Shown piece by piece: positions 32,913-41,156 of a DNA stretch of 64,000 nt. This stretch comes from JAAXHF01 sp963665955 (GTDB lineage Bacteria; Desulfobacterota; Binatia; Bin18): the NCBI GenBank assembly GCA_965231765.1, contig OZ246887.1, forward strand, positions 4,216,001 through 4,280,000, written 5' to 3'. The position numbers were made by a program, and so were the translations under genes. Position 1 is the first letter of the stretch. Each line of letters starts with the position of its first letter. Below the pieces are notes generated by a model. That model did not search any database and was not told the DNA's origin. It was given only the letters and a program-made list of their open reading frames with translations.

Positions 32913-34058
32913 ATGTTAAACGCAACCATTATTTCGAGCGATTCGCATATTGTTGAACCACCTGATCTGTATACCAAGGGCATGCCAGACAAGCTGCTGG
33001 ATCGTGCGCCAGTCATTAAGCGCTATACAACCGAAGATGGCAAAGAGGCGGACGCGTGGTTCATCGGAGATATGCAAGTTGCCACGCTCGGCTCAGTCAC
33101 CCAGGCTGGACGCCGCTTTGAAGATGCCACGACACTTGATTTTGTGAGCATTTGGGAAGATGTCAGAGAAGGTGCGTATCAGCCAGACGCGATGCTTGTC
33201 GAGTTAGAGATGGACGGGATTTGGGGAGCTGTCCTGCAACCGAGTCAAGGCTTGTTTTGGTACCATCTGGAAGATAGCGAACTGCTGTCCGGCATCTGTT
33301 ATGCCTACAACAGTTGGATTGCCGATTTTTGTTGTGCCCATCCCGGACGGCTGCGAGGTATCGGTATGATCAACGTCGATGATCCCAAAGAGGGAGCTGC
33401 AGAGCTCAAACGGTGTGCCAAACTCGGGCTGGCCGGGGTCTTTATTCCGGTGACTCCGCTGCCGGGACGGCCGTATCGCGATCCGATGTATGAGCCGTTC
33501 TGGGGCGCTGCTCAAGAGACGCAGATGCCCTTATTGTTCCATCTGGCAACCCAACGGGCGAATACTCCAGGCTGTGAGATTTCGATTAGCTTTTCCTCGT
33601 TTACGCCAGCAGGTTTACGGCCGACCCAAGATTACTGGGTGCGCTATGCGTTGACTGACCTCATTTTTGCTGGCGTGTGTGAGCGCTATCCTCAGATTAA
33701 AGTCGGATCAGTCGAACACGAAATTTCTTGGGCACCGCATTGGCTCAAGCAGATGGACTTTACGTATATCAATCGACCAGTCTACGCCAACTACAAGTCC
33801 AAAGACGGCTTCATGCCGAGTGACTATTGGCACCGCAACATGTTTGCCGTCTTTCAGGAAGACGAGGTCGGCGTAGAGCTCCGGCACCGGATTGGTCTTG
33901 AGAACATGCTGTGGGGCAACGACTTTCCCCACTCAGAGTCAACCTGGCCCAAGTCGATGGAATTCCTCGATATGATGTTCAAAGGCGTCCCTGAAGACGA
34001 ACGGCGTCAATTGACGTACGATAATGCGGTCAAGCTGTTTGGCTTCAGCGCAGACTGA
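32913..34058 (+). CDS. Amidohydrolase family protein (Amidohydro_2 type)
   Basis: The 381-residue protein begins with the TIM-barrel metal motif SSDSHIVEPPDLY (D-x-H at strand 1), followed by WGAVLQPSQGL, IGMINVDDPKEGAAELKRCA, a FHLATQ histidine, VGSVEHEISWAPHWLKQMD and WGNDFPHSESTWP, which carries the last metal Asp. This fold hydrolyses or decarboxylates ring and carboxyl substrates such as acyl amides or 2-amino-3-carboxymuconate. The exact substrate is unknown. GGAGGG precedes the ATG by 5 nt. A relative lies at 58595-59779 (minus strand). Confidence 0.92.
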   Translation: MLNATIISSDSHIVEPPDLYTKGMPDKLLDRAPVIKRYTTEDGKEADAWFIGDMQVATLGSVTQAGRRFEDATTLDFVSIWEDVREGAYQPDAMLVELEMDGIWGAVLQPSQGLFWYHLEDSELLSGICYAYNSWIADFCCAHPGRLRGIGMINVDDPKEGAAELKRCAKLGLAGVFIPVTPLPGRPYRDPMYEPFWGAAQETQMPLLFHLATQRANTPGCEISISFSSFTPAGLRPTQDYWVRYALTDLIFAGVCERYPQIKVGSVEHEISWAPHWLKQMDFTYINRPVYANYKSKDGFMPSDYWHRNMFAVFQEDEVGVELRHRIGLENMLWGNDFPHSESTWPKSMEFLDMMFKGVPEDERRQLTYDNAVKLFGFSAD

Positions 34059-34064
34059 TATGCT

Positions 34065-34084
34065 GGGCGGTTCGCGAACCGCCC
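34065..34084. terminator. Perfect 20-bp palindrome after the amidohydrolase gene (repeat family A)
   Basis: GGGCGGTTCGCGAACCGCCC is a perfect palindrome 6 bp after the TGA, followed by CCCATTG. The stretch at 34068-34087 matches 18 of 20 positions with 6604-6623 between the permease and YceI genes. It is probably a small dispersed repeat with terminator-like folding. Confidence 0.6.
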
Positions 34085-34091
34085 CCATTGC

Positions 34092-34325
34092 TCACGATAC
34101 AGGCGTGTCAGCTGAGTTTTGGTCTGCGCCGGCATTTTTTGTGGCGTAGCGTAACCCCTCTGCTGAGAAAGACGACAGGCTGTCTTCAATAAAACGGACT
34201 ACCCGTTCGGCTCCCGCCATGCTTTTGTTTTGGAGTTCCGCCGTGTGTCTAACCGTTGCTGGAGTTTGGGAATGAGGGCCATAATTTTCGCGCCATCCGT
34301 CTTGTATCGACGCATCTTCAATCAT
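34092..34325 (-). CDS. Hypothetical small protein downstream of the 3D lipoprotein
   Basis: The 77-residue product starts at an ATG 8 bp after the stop of the 3D-domain gene, in a stretch with repeated ATGATT. It reads mostly polar helix-like sequence (NKSMAGAERVVRFIEDSL). I recognise no family. Placement right behind the lipoprotein gene suggests coupling, but it could be spurious. Confidence 0.4.
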   Translation of the reverse strand: MIEDASIQDGWRENYGPHSQTPATVRHTAELQNKSMAGAERVVRFIEDSLSSFSAEGLRYATKNAGADQNSADTPVS

Positions 34326-34333
34326 CTAATCAT

Positions 34334-34798
34334 TTAATCATCTTGCCGCACCTTGACCGTCAGTTTTTGGCGTCCCCATTCGAGCGCTCTTTGCCGAGTG
34401 GAAAAATAGACATCAAGTCGATTTGGACCCTTGATCGCACTACCGGTGTCTTCTACGGTACCCTTGCCATAGCCCGGAATCTTCATGACGGTACCATACG
34501 GGTAGTAGCGTGTATCGGCCGCGATCGTGCCTTTGCTGGCCTTGGTCCCACTTGATGTGATCCCAACGTATTTACGTTTGCCTTTATTTGGGCCACTGGC
34601 GACATACGCTCGCCAAAAGAAGAGGCGTCCACGCCTCCAGTTGGTGCTAATTTGATCGGATGAATACGCGGTAACGACCATTTGGCGATCTTGATAATGC
34701 GCGCAGCCGCCAGAGCACAGCAGACCCATAAGCACCGCAAAGACAAATAGGTGGGTCCGATATGGCGATTGTCCCGGCTGTGTGTCGGCTCTCCTCAT
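34334..34798 (-). CDS. 3D-domain (MltA-related) lipoprotein
   Basis: The 154-residue protein has a signal peptide with a lipobox before Cys32 (LLCSGGC), so it is probably a lipoprotein. The rest is the 3D domain: VVTAYSSDQISTNW at the start, GTIAADTRYYPYGTVMKIPG in the middle and GTVEDTGSAIKGPNRLDVYF at the end, with the three conserved aspartates. This double-psi barrel occurs in lytic transglycosylases (MltA) and Rpf-linked cell-wall proteins. A short form without the MltA second domain points to cell-wall cleavage. Confidence 0.9.
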   Translation of the reverse strand: MRRADTQPGQSPYRTHLFVFAVLMGLLCSGGCAHYQDRQMVVTAYSSDQISTNWRRGRLFFWRAYVASGPNKGKRKYVGITSSGTKASKGTIAADTRYYPYGTVMKIPGYGKGTVEDTGSAIKGPNRLDVYFSTRQRALEWGRQKLTVKVRQDD

Positions 34799-34947
34799 CC
34801 TCCCCCCGCTCCGTCCCCGAAAACGTTAAGCGCTTCGCTTGTGGATTACTGGCTGGCAAGTGTAATTGGCACGTTCGTTTCTTTGCCAGCTTTGACCGAG
34901 ACTTTTATGCTCTCCTCGCCAAGCGCTTCCTGCTATACCTCACGACT

Positions 34948-35097
34948 CTACTCCCCAGCTGGGAGGTCAGTCAAGCGTACGGCCCCAGTCTTGTCTGTTA
35001 TGGTGTAATACGCATGTTCCTGGACATGTCATCCAGGTATGGACAGTGACCACACCAGCATGCTGAGACCTGCAAAAATAGCGATTTTCTCTTTCAT
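34948..35097 (-). pseudogene. Small exported DUF4124-like protein with an in-frame TGA
   Basis: The frame starts with ATG 2 bp after the threonine dehydratase stop and codes a signal-like MKEKIAIFAGLSMLVWSLS, then IPG, TGA (35029-35031), and continues in frame with HVQEHAYYTITDKTGAVRLT and DLPAGE to TAG at 34948. The second half resembles the Y.W.D..G.V.FTD.P of DUF4124. The TGA stands where a tryptophan (TGG) would fit. A nonsense mutation is the simplest reading, and recoding cannot be excluded. Confidence 0.5.
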
Positions 35098-35099
35098 CC

Positions 35100-36101
35100 T
35101 TATTCCGGCTCGGGGGTTCTTGTCGGGTGTGTGCGATTGAGCCAGGGAAGTTTCTCCAGATCAACGTTGCCACCCGATAGGATTATACTCACCCGTTTTC
35201 CATCGAAACGTTTGCCGAGCAGCGCGGCAAGTGGTACGGCTGAAGAGGGCTCGACAATAATTTTCAGGCGCTCCCAGATGAGCCGCATGGCATTAATAAT
35301 TGCGTCTTCGCTCACGGTCACGATTTCATCCACGCAATTGCGGATCACAGCAAACGTCTTGTCCCCAAGCGAAGTCAGCAGCCCATCGGCAATCGTGTGT
35401 GGGTTACGTGATGGAATGATGTGACCCGCCTGAAAAGATCGGTAGGCATCATCAGCGCCTGCGGGCTCAACTGCGATCATACGTGTGTGTGGAGACAGTG
35501 CGCGGACGACCAAGGCTGTGCCGCTGGTCAGGCCACCGCCGCCAATTGGAGTCAGGACAGCATCGAGATTGGGAACGTCTTCGAGCAGCTCTAAGGCGGC
35601 AGTCCCCTGACCAGCAATGATACGTTCATCGTTATAAGGCGGAATAAAGACTGCTCCTGTTTCTGCTACGACACGTGCCAAGTGCGCTTCACGTGCTTCC
35701 AAGGTTGGTATGCAAAAGCTAATCCGCGCGCCATAGCCAGCCACGGCATTCTTCTTAACCTGGGGGGCGTTCTCCGGCATAACGACGTAGGCTTTCACGC
35801 CTCGGAGTTGAGCTGCGAGTGCCAGTGCCGCCGCATGATTGCCAGAGGAGTGGGTTGCCACACCATGGGCAACCTCATCTTCACTCAGCGAGAAGGTCGC
35901 GTTTGTCGCACCACGAATCTTAAAGGCGCCGACTTTTTGAAAATTTTCGCATTTGAAGAAAATCTCGCCGCCAAGCATGCGGTTGATGCTAGAGGAGGTC
36001 AGGACCGGAGTGCGGTGTATATACGGACGAATACGGTTGGCTGCGGTACGGATATCGTCGATGGTTGGCATAGAAGACAAAGGATGACCTGCTTTACTCA
36101 C
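35100..36101 (-). CDS. Threonine/serine dehydratase (PLP-dependent, fold II)
   Basis: The 323-333-residue protein is a catalytic-domain-only threonine ammonia-lyase type enzyme. It has the PLP lysine in GAFKIRGATNA (residues about 62-72), ATHSSGNHAAALALAAQ, GGGGLTSGTALV binding phosphate, and SEDAIINAMRLIWERLKIIVEPSSA near the end. It lacks the C-terminal ACT-type regulatory domains of IlvA, so it is probably biodegradative or a promiscuous deaminase or racemase. The start is GTG 36101 or ATG 36071; the homology begins near the second. It lies downstream of the cupin gene by 14 bp. Confidence 0.93.
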   Translation of the reverse strand: MSKAGHPLSSMPTIDDIRTAANRIRPYIHRTPVLTSSSINRMLGGEIFFKCENFQKVGAFKIRGATNATFSLSEDEVAHGVATHSSGNHAAALALAAQLRGVKAYVVMPENAPQVKKNAVAGYGARISFCIPTLEAREAHLARVVAETGAVFIPPYNDERIIAGQGTAALELLEDVPNLDAVLTPIGGGGLTSGTALVVRALSPHTRMIAVEPAGADDAYRSFQAGHIIPSRNPHTIADGLLTSLGDKTFAVIRNCVDEIVTVSEDAIINAMRLIWERLKIIVEPSSAVPLAALLGKRFDGKRVSIILSGGNVDLEKLPWLNRTHPTRTPEPE

Positions 36102-36115
36102 AGGGCATGAGTTGC

Positions 36116-36454
36116 CTACTCACCCAGCGGCACCACCGCCGTTACCACCGGTTCATCACTCACCACTCGTGTTGTATGCCCCTGGCCGGTTGTATCTTCA
36201 ACCAGCCGTGCGTCGCCTGCCCCAAAGCGACGGGTGGTGCCATCACCCAGTCCGATTTCTAACGTCCCAGAGAGAATAATCACATACTGCCGGCGCGGAG
36301 CAGGGTGCCAGTCTATGAACCGACCTGGAGCGAGTTCGGCAAAAAATATACGCGAGGCGGTTTGCGCGTTTGTTAGGTCTGGATGTGAAGCTAAACTCTG
36401 ATCTTCAAAGTGCGATTGTCCGTCGTCACCGGTATACAGTCGAAAGAGTCCCAT
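36116..36454 (-). CDS. Cupin-domain protein
   Basis: The 112-residue single-domain cupin has DWHPAPRRQYVIILSGTLEI for motif 1 and ARLVEDTTGQGHTTRVV for motif 2. The metal histidines of motif 1 are only partly kept (His in DWHP, no second His before the Glu), so metal binding is uncertain. Such small cupins sit in many catabolic operons. Here it lies between the CoA-transferase and threonine dehydratase genes on the same strand. Confidence 0.85.
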   Translation of the reverse strand: MGLFRLYTGDDGQSHFEDQSLASHPDLTNAQTASRIFFAELAPGRFIDWHPAPRRQYVIILSGTLEIGLGDGTTRRFGAGDARLVEDTTGQGHTTRVVSDEPVVTAVVPLGE

Positions 36455-36474
36455 GCTGTCCCTCCTTATAGCTG

Positions 36475-37701
36475 CTAAATAATCCCCTGTTCTTTCAATG
36501 CCCGTAGCTTGTCTGCATCTAAACCCAAGCCCTCGCCATACACATCTTCATTATGCGCTCCCAGCTCTGGAGCTGGCTGATCAAACTGAATCGGATTTTG
36601 CACAAACTTGATCGGCATGCCAAAACCTTTCACGCCCGGCATCGTGCCATAGGTTGGATGGGATAGTGGAACGACCATCTCTCGTGCAGCAAGGTGTTCA
36701 TCTTCCAGCAACTCCTGTGGGCTCAAGACTGGGCTTGAGGGTACTTCATGTGACTGTAAGATATCGACCGCCTCGGCAACCGTATGCTGCGATATCCAGT
36801 CTTGCATGAGCTGGTCAACTTCTTCGCGGTTTTGAACCCGATTCAGCAAGATAGAATAGCGTGGGTCGTCTTTCAGATCTTCTCTGCCGATTGCGACGAG
36901 GCAGTTCTCCCAGCCACGATGCGTCACCGCACAGACTGAAACATGCCCGTCAGATGCTTCATACACATTAAACGGTGCGCCGCCAACATGCGAGTTGCCA
37001 CGCCGGACGGGGATTTCTCCGGCGTTCAGATACTCCACCAACTCTGGCAGGAAAAAGAAGGTGCCATCTTGCATAGAGATATCGACCCAATCACCCTTGC
37101 CGGTATGCACCCGCTGTTGGACAGCGGACAGGATACCGATGACGGCAAACAGCGGCGCCGTTGTATCACTGATGGCTGCCCCACAGCGTGTCGGTGGACG
37201 ATCGGGGTATCCGGTGACACTATTAATGCCGCTCATAGCTTGGATGATGGGGTCATACGCCCGCCACTCACTGTACGGTCCCGTTTGGCCAAAGCCGGAT
37301 ATCGAACATAAAATGAGGCGCGGGTTGATAGCCTGCAAGGTCGCAAAACTCAGGCCCATTTTGTCCATCGTGCCAGGCGAGTAGTTTTCGACAATAATGT
37401 CGGCTTTGGCACACAGCTGTTTGAACAGCTCAGTCCCTTCTGGGCTACGTAGATTGAGTGTCACACTTTTTTTGTTCCGGGCGCGATGTAAGACCATCAG
37501 GCCGATATCATCATCGGTCTGTTTTTCGAGACTTGCGCCTTGCGGGCCGCCATAGGGCGGACGGTCGCGATGCCCTTCGCCTTTCCCTGGGGGCTCGACT
37601 TTGATTACCTCAGCGCCCAAACCGCCCAGCAGTAGCGTGCAATACGGACCGGCCAGAAAACGAGTCAGGTCCAGGACAACAAGATCTTGTAATGGCTTCA
37701 T
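36475..37701 (-). CDS. Class III CoA-transferase (CaiB/BaiF family)
   Basis: The 408-residue protein starts at ATG 37701 behind AGGAGGG and follows the formyl-CoA transferase/CaiB pattern: LVVLDLTRFLAGPYC, LGAEVIKVEPPGKGEGHRDR, KKSVTLNLRSPEGTELFKQL, the nucleophile region VDISMQDGTFFFL and SDGHVSVCAVTHRGWENCLV. It moves CoA between carboxylic acids by a mixed-anhydride route. The natural acid is unknown. It is the first gene of a minus-strand set with a cupin and a threonine dehydratase, divergent from the acetamidase gene. Confidence 0.94.
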   Translation of the reverse strand: MKPLQDLVVLDLTRFLAGPYCTLLLGGLGAEVIKVEPPGKGEGHRDRPPYGGPQGASLEKQTDDDIGLMVLHRARNKKSVTLNLRSPEGTELFKQLCAKADIIVENYSPGTMDKMGLSFATLQAINPRLILCSISGFGQTGPYSEWRAYDPIIQAMSGINSVTGYPDRPPTRCGAAISDTTAPLFAVIGILSAVQQRVHTGKGDWVDISMQDGTFFFLPELVEYLNAGEIPVRRGNSHVGGAPFNVYEASDGHVSVCAVTHRGWENCLVAIGREDLKDDPRYSILLNRVQNREEVDQLMQDWISQHTVAEAVDILQSHEVPSSPVLSPQELLEDEHLAAREMVVPLSHPTYGTMPGVKGFGMPIKFVQNPIQFDQPAPELGAHNEDVYGEGLGLDADKLRALKEQGII

Positions 37702-37980
37702 GTACCCTCCTGCCACTCCTGTCGGAGTGATGGAGCTGGTGTATATCAATTGGCGCCAGAAGAGAAGAGACGGACTTTCCCCAATTTTGAAAGCAGGCTA
37801 AAACAAGGCAGTACTCCAGGGCAGGAAGGGGAATACATGCCCACACCCCAGTAAGAGTGCAAGAGATTTCTATCATGCCCGACCCTGATACACGTGAACC
37901 CGAAGCGACCTGGATCGGCGGCACGTATGAAGCCGACCTGGTCACAGAGGCAGATGCCCGACTAACGCACAGGAAATCCG

Positions 37981-39099
37981 ATGAACAGTGACGCCTACAT
38001 CTCTATCGACCGTACAAAGCGCCTGAGTGCAGAACCCCACACTGGCCATAATCGCTGGCATCCCGATATTCCCCCGGTTGCGACGGTCGAGCCTGGCCAA
38101 GTTGTTGGCCTCGAAACCCGGGATGCTTTTGATGGACAAATCCAGCCAAATTCAACGGCTGAAGATGTTGGCAAGATCAATTTGAACCTCGTCCATCCGC
38201 TGACAGGGCCAGTCTATATCAAAGGGGCTGAACCAGGCGATCTCCTCGAAGTGACGATTGAAGAGATTGAACCGCAGCCCGTCGGCTTTACCGTCCAAGC
38301 GGTTGGCTTTGGATTCCTGCGCGACCTGTTTCCTGAGCCGCACATCGTACGCTGGAATATTGCAAATGGCTTTGCGACCTCAGACGATTTGCCTGGTGTA
38401 CGTATTCCTGGTGCGCCATTTATGGGCGTGATCGGCGTTGCTCCGTCCCACGAATTGCTCGAGCAGATTACGAGTCGTGAGGCCGATCTATCCCGACGCG
38501 GCGGGATGGTGCTGCTACCGGAATCGACTGATGCTATTCCAGCCGGCGGTACTCTGGCGAGTCAAGCCGTCCGCACGATCGCGCCACACGAAACGGGTGG
38601 CAATGTCGATATTAAACAGCTGACCAAAGGCACGATCCTCCGTATTCCGGTCTTCACCCCGGGGGCATTATTCTCGGTCGGGGATGCTCATTTTGCCCAG
38701 GGGGATGGAGAGTGTTGTGGCACAGCGGTTGAGATGGGTGCAACCTGCTACTGTTCGTTTCAAGTCCTCAAGGAAGTTGCTGCTAATCGACATATCCACG
38801 ACGTGCAATTTTCACGGACTGAGTATTTTACCTCACCTGAAATGGCAGCTCCCAAGCGATTCTTTGCCACAACCGGCCAGTGTTATACCCGAGACGGCGT
38901 CGCGTATGCGGAAGACGCGAGCTTAGCCGCAAAAAATGCGCTGTTGAATATGATTGATCATCTGGTTGATGAGTATCAGTATACCCGTCAGCAAGCCTAC
39001 GCGATCTGTAGTGTGGCCGTTGACTTGAAGATGAGTGAACTTGTTGACGCCCCGAACTTTCTTGTGTCAGCCTTTCTGCCGCTTGATATCTTTGTGTGA
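37981..39099 (+). CDS. Acetamidase/formamidase family protein
   Basis: The 372-residue protein matches the FmdA_AmdA family: PPVATVEPGQVVGLETRDAFDGQI at residues about 31-54, NLVHPLTGPVYIKGAEPGDL, APFMGVIGVAP and the acidic metal region SVGDAHFAQGDGECCGTAVE. These enzymes hydrolyse short amides to acid and ammonia. It is followed after 24 bp by an LLM-class monooxygenase, so the two may act in one catabolic step series. The start ATG overlaps a tiny upstream frame. Confidence 0.94.
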   Translation: MNSDAYISIDRTKRLSAEPHTGHNRWHPDIPPVATVEPGQVVGLETRDAFDGQIQPNSTAEDVGKINLNLVHPLTGPVYIKGAEPGDLLEVTIEEIEPQPVGFTVQAVGFGFLRDLFPEPHIVRWNIANGFATSDDLPGVRIPGAPFMGVIGVAPSHELLEQITSREADLSRRGGMVLLPESTDAIPAGGTLASQAVRTIAPHETGGNVDIKQLTKGTILRIPVFTPGALFSVGDAHFAQGDGECCGTAVEMGATCYCSFQVLKEVAANRHIHDVQFSRTEYFTSPEMAAPKRFFATTGQCYTRDGVAYAEDASLAAKNALLNMIDHLVDEYQYTRQQAYAICSVAVDLKMSELVDAPNFLVSAFLPLDIFV

Positions 39100-39123
39100 G
39101 ATGAAATCCGAGAGGAGTTTGCC

Positions 39124-40236
39124 ATGACTCAGCTCTTGCGCTTTGGGACATACACCGAGATTCAATGCCCGCCGGGTAGAGACCATGCTGCACTAATCAA
39201 CGATGTGCTGCGGCTGGGCGAGCACGCTGACGAGCGCGGGTTTGAGATTTTCACCACATTAGAGCACGCATTTTTTGAGAAGTTTGGCATTAATACCAAT
39301 CCGCTTGCCCTGTTTTGTACCCTGGCTCAGCGAACACGCAATCTGCGTTTTCGAGCGTTGTGTCATACCCTGCCGCTACACAACCCCATGATCTTAGCGG
39401 GCGAGATTGCGCAGGCTGATATTCTAATGAATGGACGTCTGGAGTGTGGCATCGGGCGCGGGCATGCGTGGCTCAACGAGCCAGCTAATATTGTGCTGGA
39501 AGAGAATCAAGAGCGCTATGTTGAAGCGCTGGATATTTTGATTAAAGCCTGGACTGAGGAGAAGTTCTCCTACGCAGGGAAATATTACACCGTCAAAGAT
39601 CTCTCGGTCGTGCCCAAACCTATGCAGAAGCCTCATCCCAAGATCTTCCAGGTGGGGACGAGTATGAAGTGGTTCAAGCGAGCGGCCGAAAGCGAATGGG
39701 GAGTCACTGTTGGTGGCCCTGCGTCGTCTGTTGTGTTTAAGGAACCGGCTGACTACTACCTTAACGCGTGTAAGGAAGCAGGCACGACACCGTGTCTCGG
39801 CTATGTCAAAGCCATTTATCTGGATGAAGACGAAGACACCGCCCACCGGGAAGCAGAACAGGCAGTGCGAAACTTTGTTGATTTCAATGTTTCGCCGATG
39901 GATTCACTGGCGCGCAGCACTGAAGAAGAGAAGCAGCGTCTCACTGATGCGGGGTATGCCTTTTATGCCGCTGACGATTTTCCTCGACTGCGGGACTTGT
40001 CGTATCAGGAACTGATTGATGCTGGCATTGTCTACGTCGGCACGCCACAAAAAGTTGGGCAACAATTGCTTGATCTGTGGAAAGAGTTCCATTTCAACGA
40101 GCTGATCATTATGAGCCACTACGGCGGGATAGAGCTGTGGAAAGCAATGAAGACCCAAGAGCTGTTCGCCAAGCATATTATGCCGATGTTGAAGACTGAG
40201 ACGAAGCGGGCAGGGCAAGTACGAGCGGTAGCGTAG
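39124..40236 (+). CDS. LLM-class flavin-dependent oxidoreductase
   Basis: The 370-residue protein is a luciferase-like monooxygenase. It has RFGTYTEIQCPPGR in strand 1, GFEIFTTLEHAFFEKFG, LRFRALCHTLPLHNPMILAGEIAQADILMNGRLECGIGRGHAWLN, and a PHPKIFQVGTSMKWFKRAAE phosphate site. GAGAGGAG precedes the ATG. It is the second gene of a pair with the acetamidase, 24 bp apart. The flavin (FMNH2 or F420H2) and substrate are unknown. Confidence 0.9.
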   Translation: MTQLLRFGTYTEIQCPPGRDHAALINDVLRLGEHADERGFEIFTTLEHAFFEKFGINTNPLALFCTLAQRTRNLRFRALCHTLPLHNPMILAGEIAQADILMNGRLECGIGRGHAWLNEPANIVLEENQERYVEALDILIKAWTEEKFSYAGKYYTVKDLSVVPKPMQKPHPKIFQVGTSMKWFKRAAESEWGVTVGGPASSVVFKEPADYYLNACKEAGTTPCLGYVKAIYLDEDEDTAHREAEQAVRNFVDFNVSPMDSLARSTEEEKQRLTDAGYAFYAADDFPRLRDLSYQELIDAGIVYVGTPQKVGQQLLDLWKEFHFNELIIMSHYGGIELWKAMKTQELFAKHIMPMLKTETKRAGQVRAVA

Positions 40237-40247
40237 CGAAAGACTAT

Positions 40248-40520
40248 TCAGTGGCTGCTATTCGTCTTTTGGTACGTCAAGCGGAAAGCCTCAGCATCGA
40301 TCTCCAGAACATGGCAGATCCACAAAAACGACCCAATATACCAGGCATCACTAAAAACCCACTGATCATCTTGCGCAGAGCGCCAAGCGGCTGCCTTAAC
40401 CGTTGGGGCCAAGATTCTGCTGTTCAAGACATCCCGTAAGACCTGTACCCATAGCCGCCGGCACCCAGTAAGGGGGGAGAGGGTAGATGTAGATAATGGA
40501 GGCTGGTCAAGGAAAAACAT
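40248..40520 (-). CDS. Hypothetical protein, ends before the monooxygenase gene
   Basis: The 90-residue product has a Trp-rich second half (WVQVLRDVLNS, AAWRSAQDDQWVFSDAWYIG, FLWICHVLEIDAEAFRLTYQ) whose IC..L.ID..AFR end is reminiscent of the C-terminal part of the two paralogues at 45148 and 52528 (ICSHLGFDPDCIR). That likeness is faint and by eye. The rest of the 530-bp region 40237-40766 holds only the leader of the RRM gene. Confidence 0.4.
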   Translation of the reverse strand: MFFLDQPPLSTSTLSPLTGCRRLWVQVLRDVLNSRILAPTVKAAAWRSAQDDQWVFSDAWYIGSFLWICHVLEIDAEAFRLTYQKTNSSH

Positions 40521-40705
40521 GTGAGTCTCGATAAGGGAAGAAAGACTGACCTTAGCATAATTTTACTGTGGAAGGATAGATGAAGCCCAGCCCCCCTCGT
40601 GCCTTCATCTGCTGAGTCTTTTGTCGCGCTTGCGTCCAGACAGGGAGTCTGCTAGCGTCACTGGCAGATCGTCCATTCCGTCTACTGAGTTAGGTTCAAA
40701 GTCAC

Positions 40706-40748
40706 AAGGCCCCTGGAACTGTACTCATGGTTCCTCGGGCCTTTTTTT
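40706..40748 (+). promoter_or_regulatory. Leader hairpin / intrinsic attenuator of the RRM gene
   Basis: AAGGCCC (40706-40712) pairs with GGGCCTT (40737-40743) around an inner GGAAC/GTTCC stem and a TGTACTCATG loop, followed directly by a T-run. This intrinsic terminator lies 12 bp before the Shine-Dalgarno of the RRM gene, so transcription has to read through it. RNA-binding proteins of this type are often cold-induced and leader-regulated. The same leader recurs in altered form at 51331-51376. Confidence 0.7.
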
Positions 40749-40766
40749 GTGCGTTTGGAGGTTTTT

Positions 40767-41054
40767 GTGGCAACGAATCTATTTGTAGGCAATCTTTCTT
40801 TTGGTACGACGAATTCTGACCTTGAGGCATTGTTCGCCCAAGCCGGCACGGTTGCATCCGTCAACATCATCATGGATCGGGAGACTGGTCGCTCTCGTGG
40901 GTTTGGGTTTGTTGAGATGGGCAGCGAAGGCGAAGCCGAGGCCGCCATCTCGCAGTTCAACAGCCATGAGCTGCAAGGACGAGCCTTAACGGTTAACGAA
41001 GCCAAGCCCCGAGAGTCTCGCGGTGGCGGTGGTGGGCGCGATCGCCGCTGGTAA
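40767..41054 (+). CDS. RRM-domain RNA-binding protein with Gly-rich tail
   Basis: The 95-residue protein starts at GTG 40767 after TTTGGAGG. It has a single RNA-recognition motif with RNP2 LFVGNLSF (residues about 4-11) and RNP1 RGFGFVEM (about 43-50), followed by a short RGGGGGRDRRW tail, the layout of bacterial and cyanobacterial Rbp/cold-inducible proteins. They bind single-stranded RNA and act as chaperones in stress. The intrinsic-terminator-like leader suggests regulated read-through. It is the first gene of the island. Confidence 0.93.
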   Translation: MATNLFVGNLSFGTTNSDLEALFAQAGTVASVNIIMDRETGRSRGFGFVEMGSEGEAEAAISQFNSHELQGRALTVNEAKPRESRGGGGGRDRRW

Positions 41055-41156
41055 GCAAAATGAGCTATACGAGCTGGGCCGGCCAATTGCCGGCTCGCGC
41101 TTCTGGCCTGCCTTTGTCACTAACCTCATTCTGGAGCGGTACGTGAGGCGGGCACC

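Noticed and set aside
34799..34947. Short plus-strand frames upstream of the 3D lipoprotein gene
   Set aside because: They overlap the lipoprotein start and the small exported frame on the minus strand and show no family pattern.
37875..37991. 38-codon frame with ATG just before the acetamidase gene
   Set aside because: Acidic, no recognisable domain, no good ribosome site, and it overlaps the acetamidase start; probably chance.
40600..40705. Possible tRNA-like sequence before the RRM leader (GGTTCAAA)
   Set aside because: No acceptor stem or anticodon arm can be formed around the T-loop-like bases.
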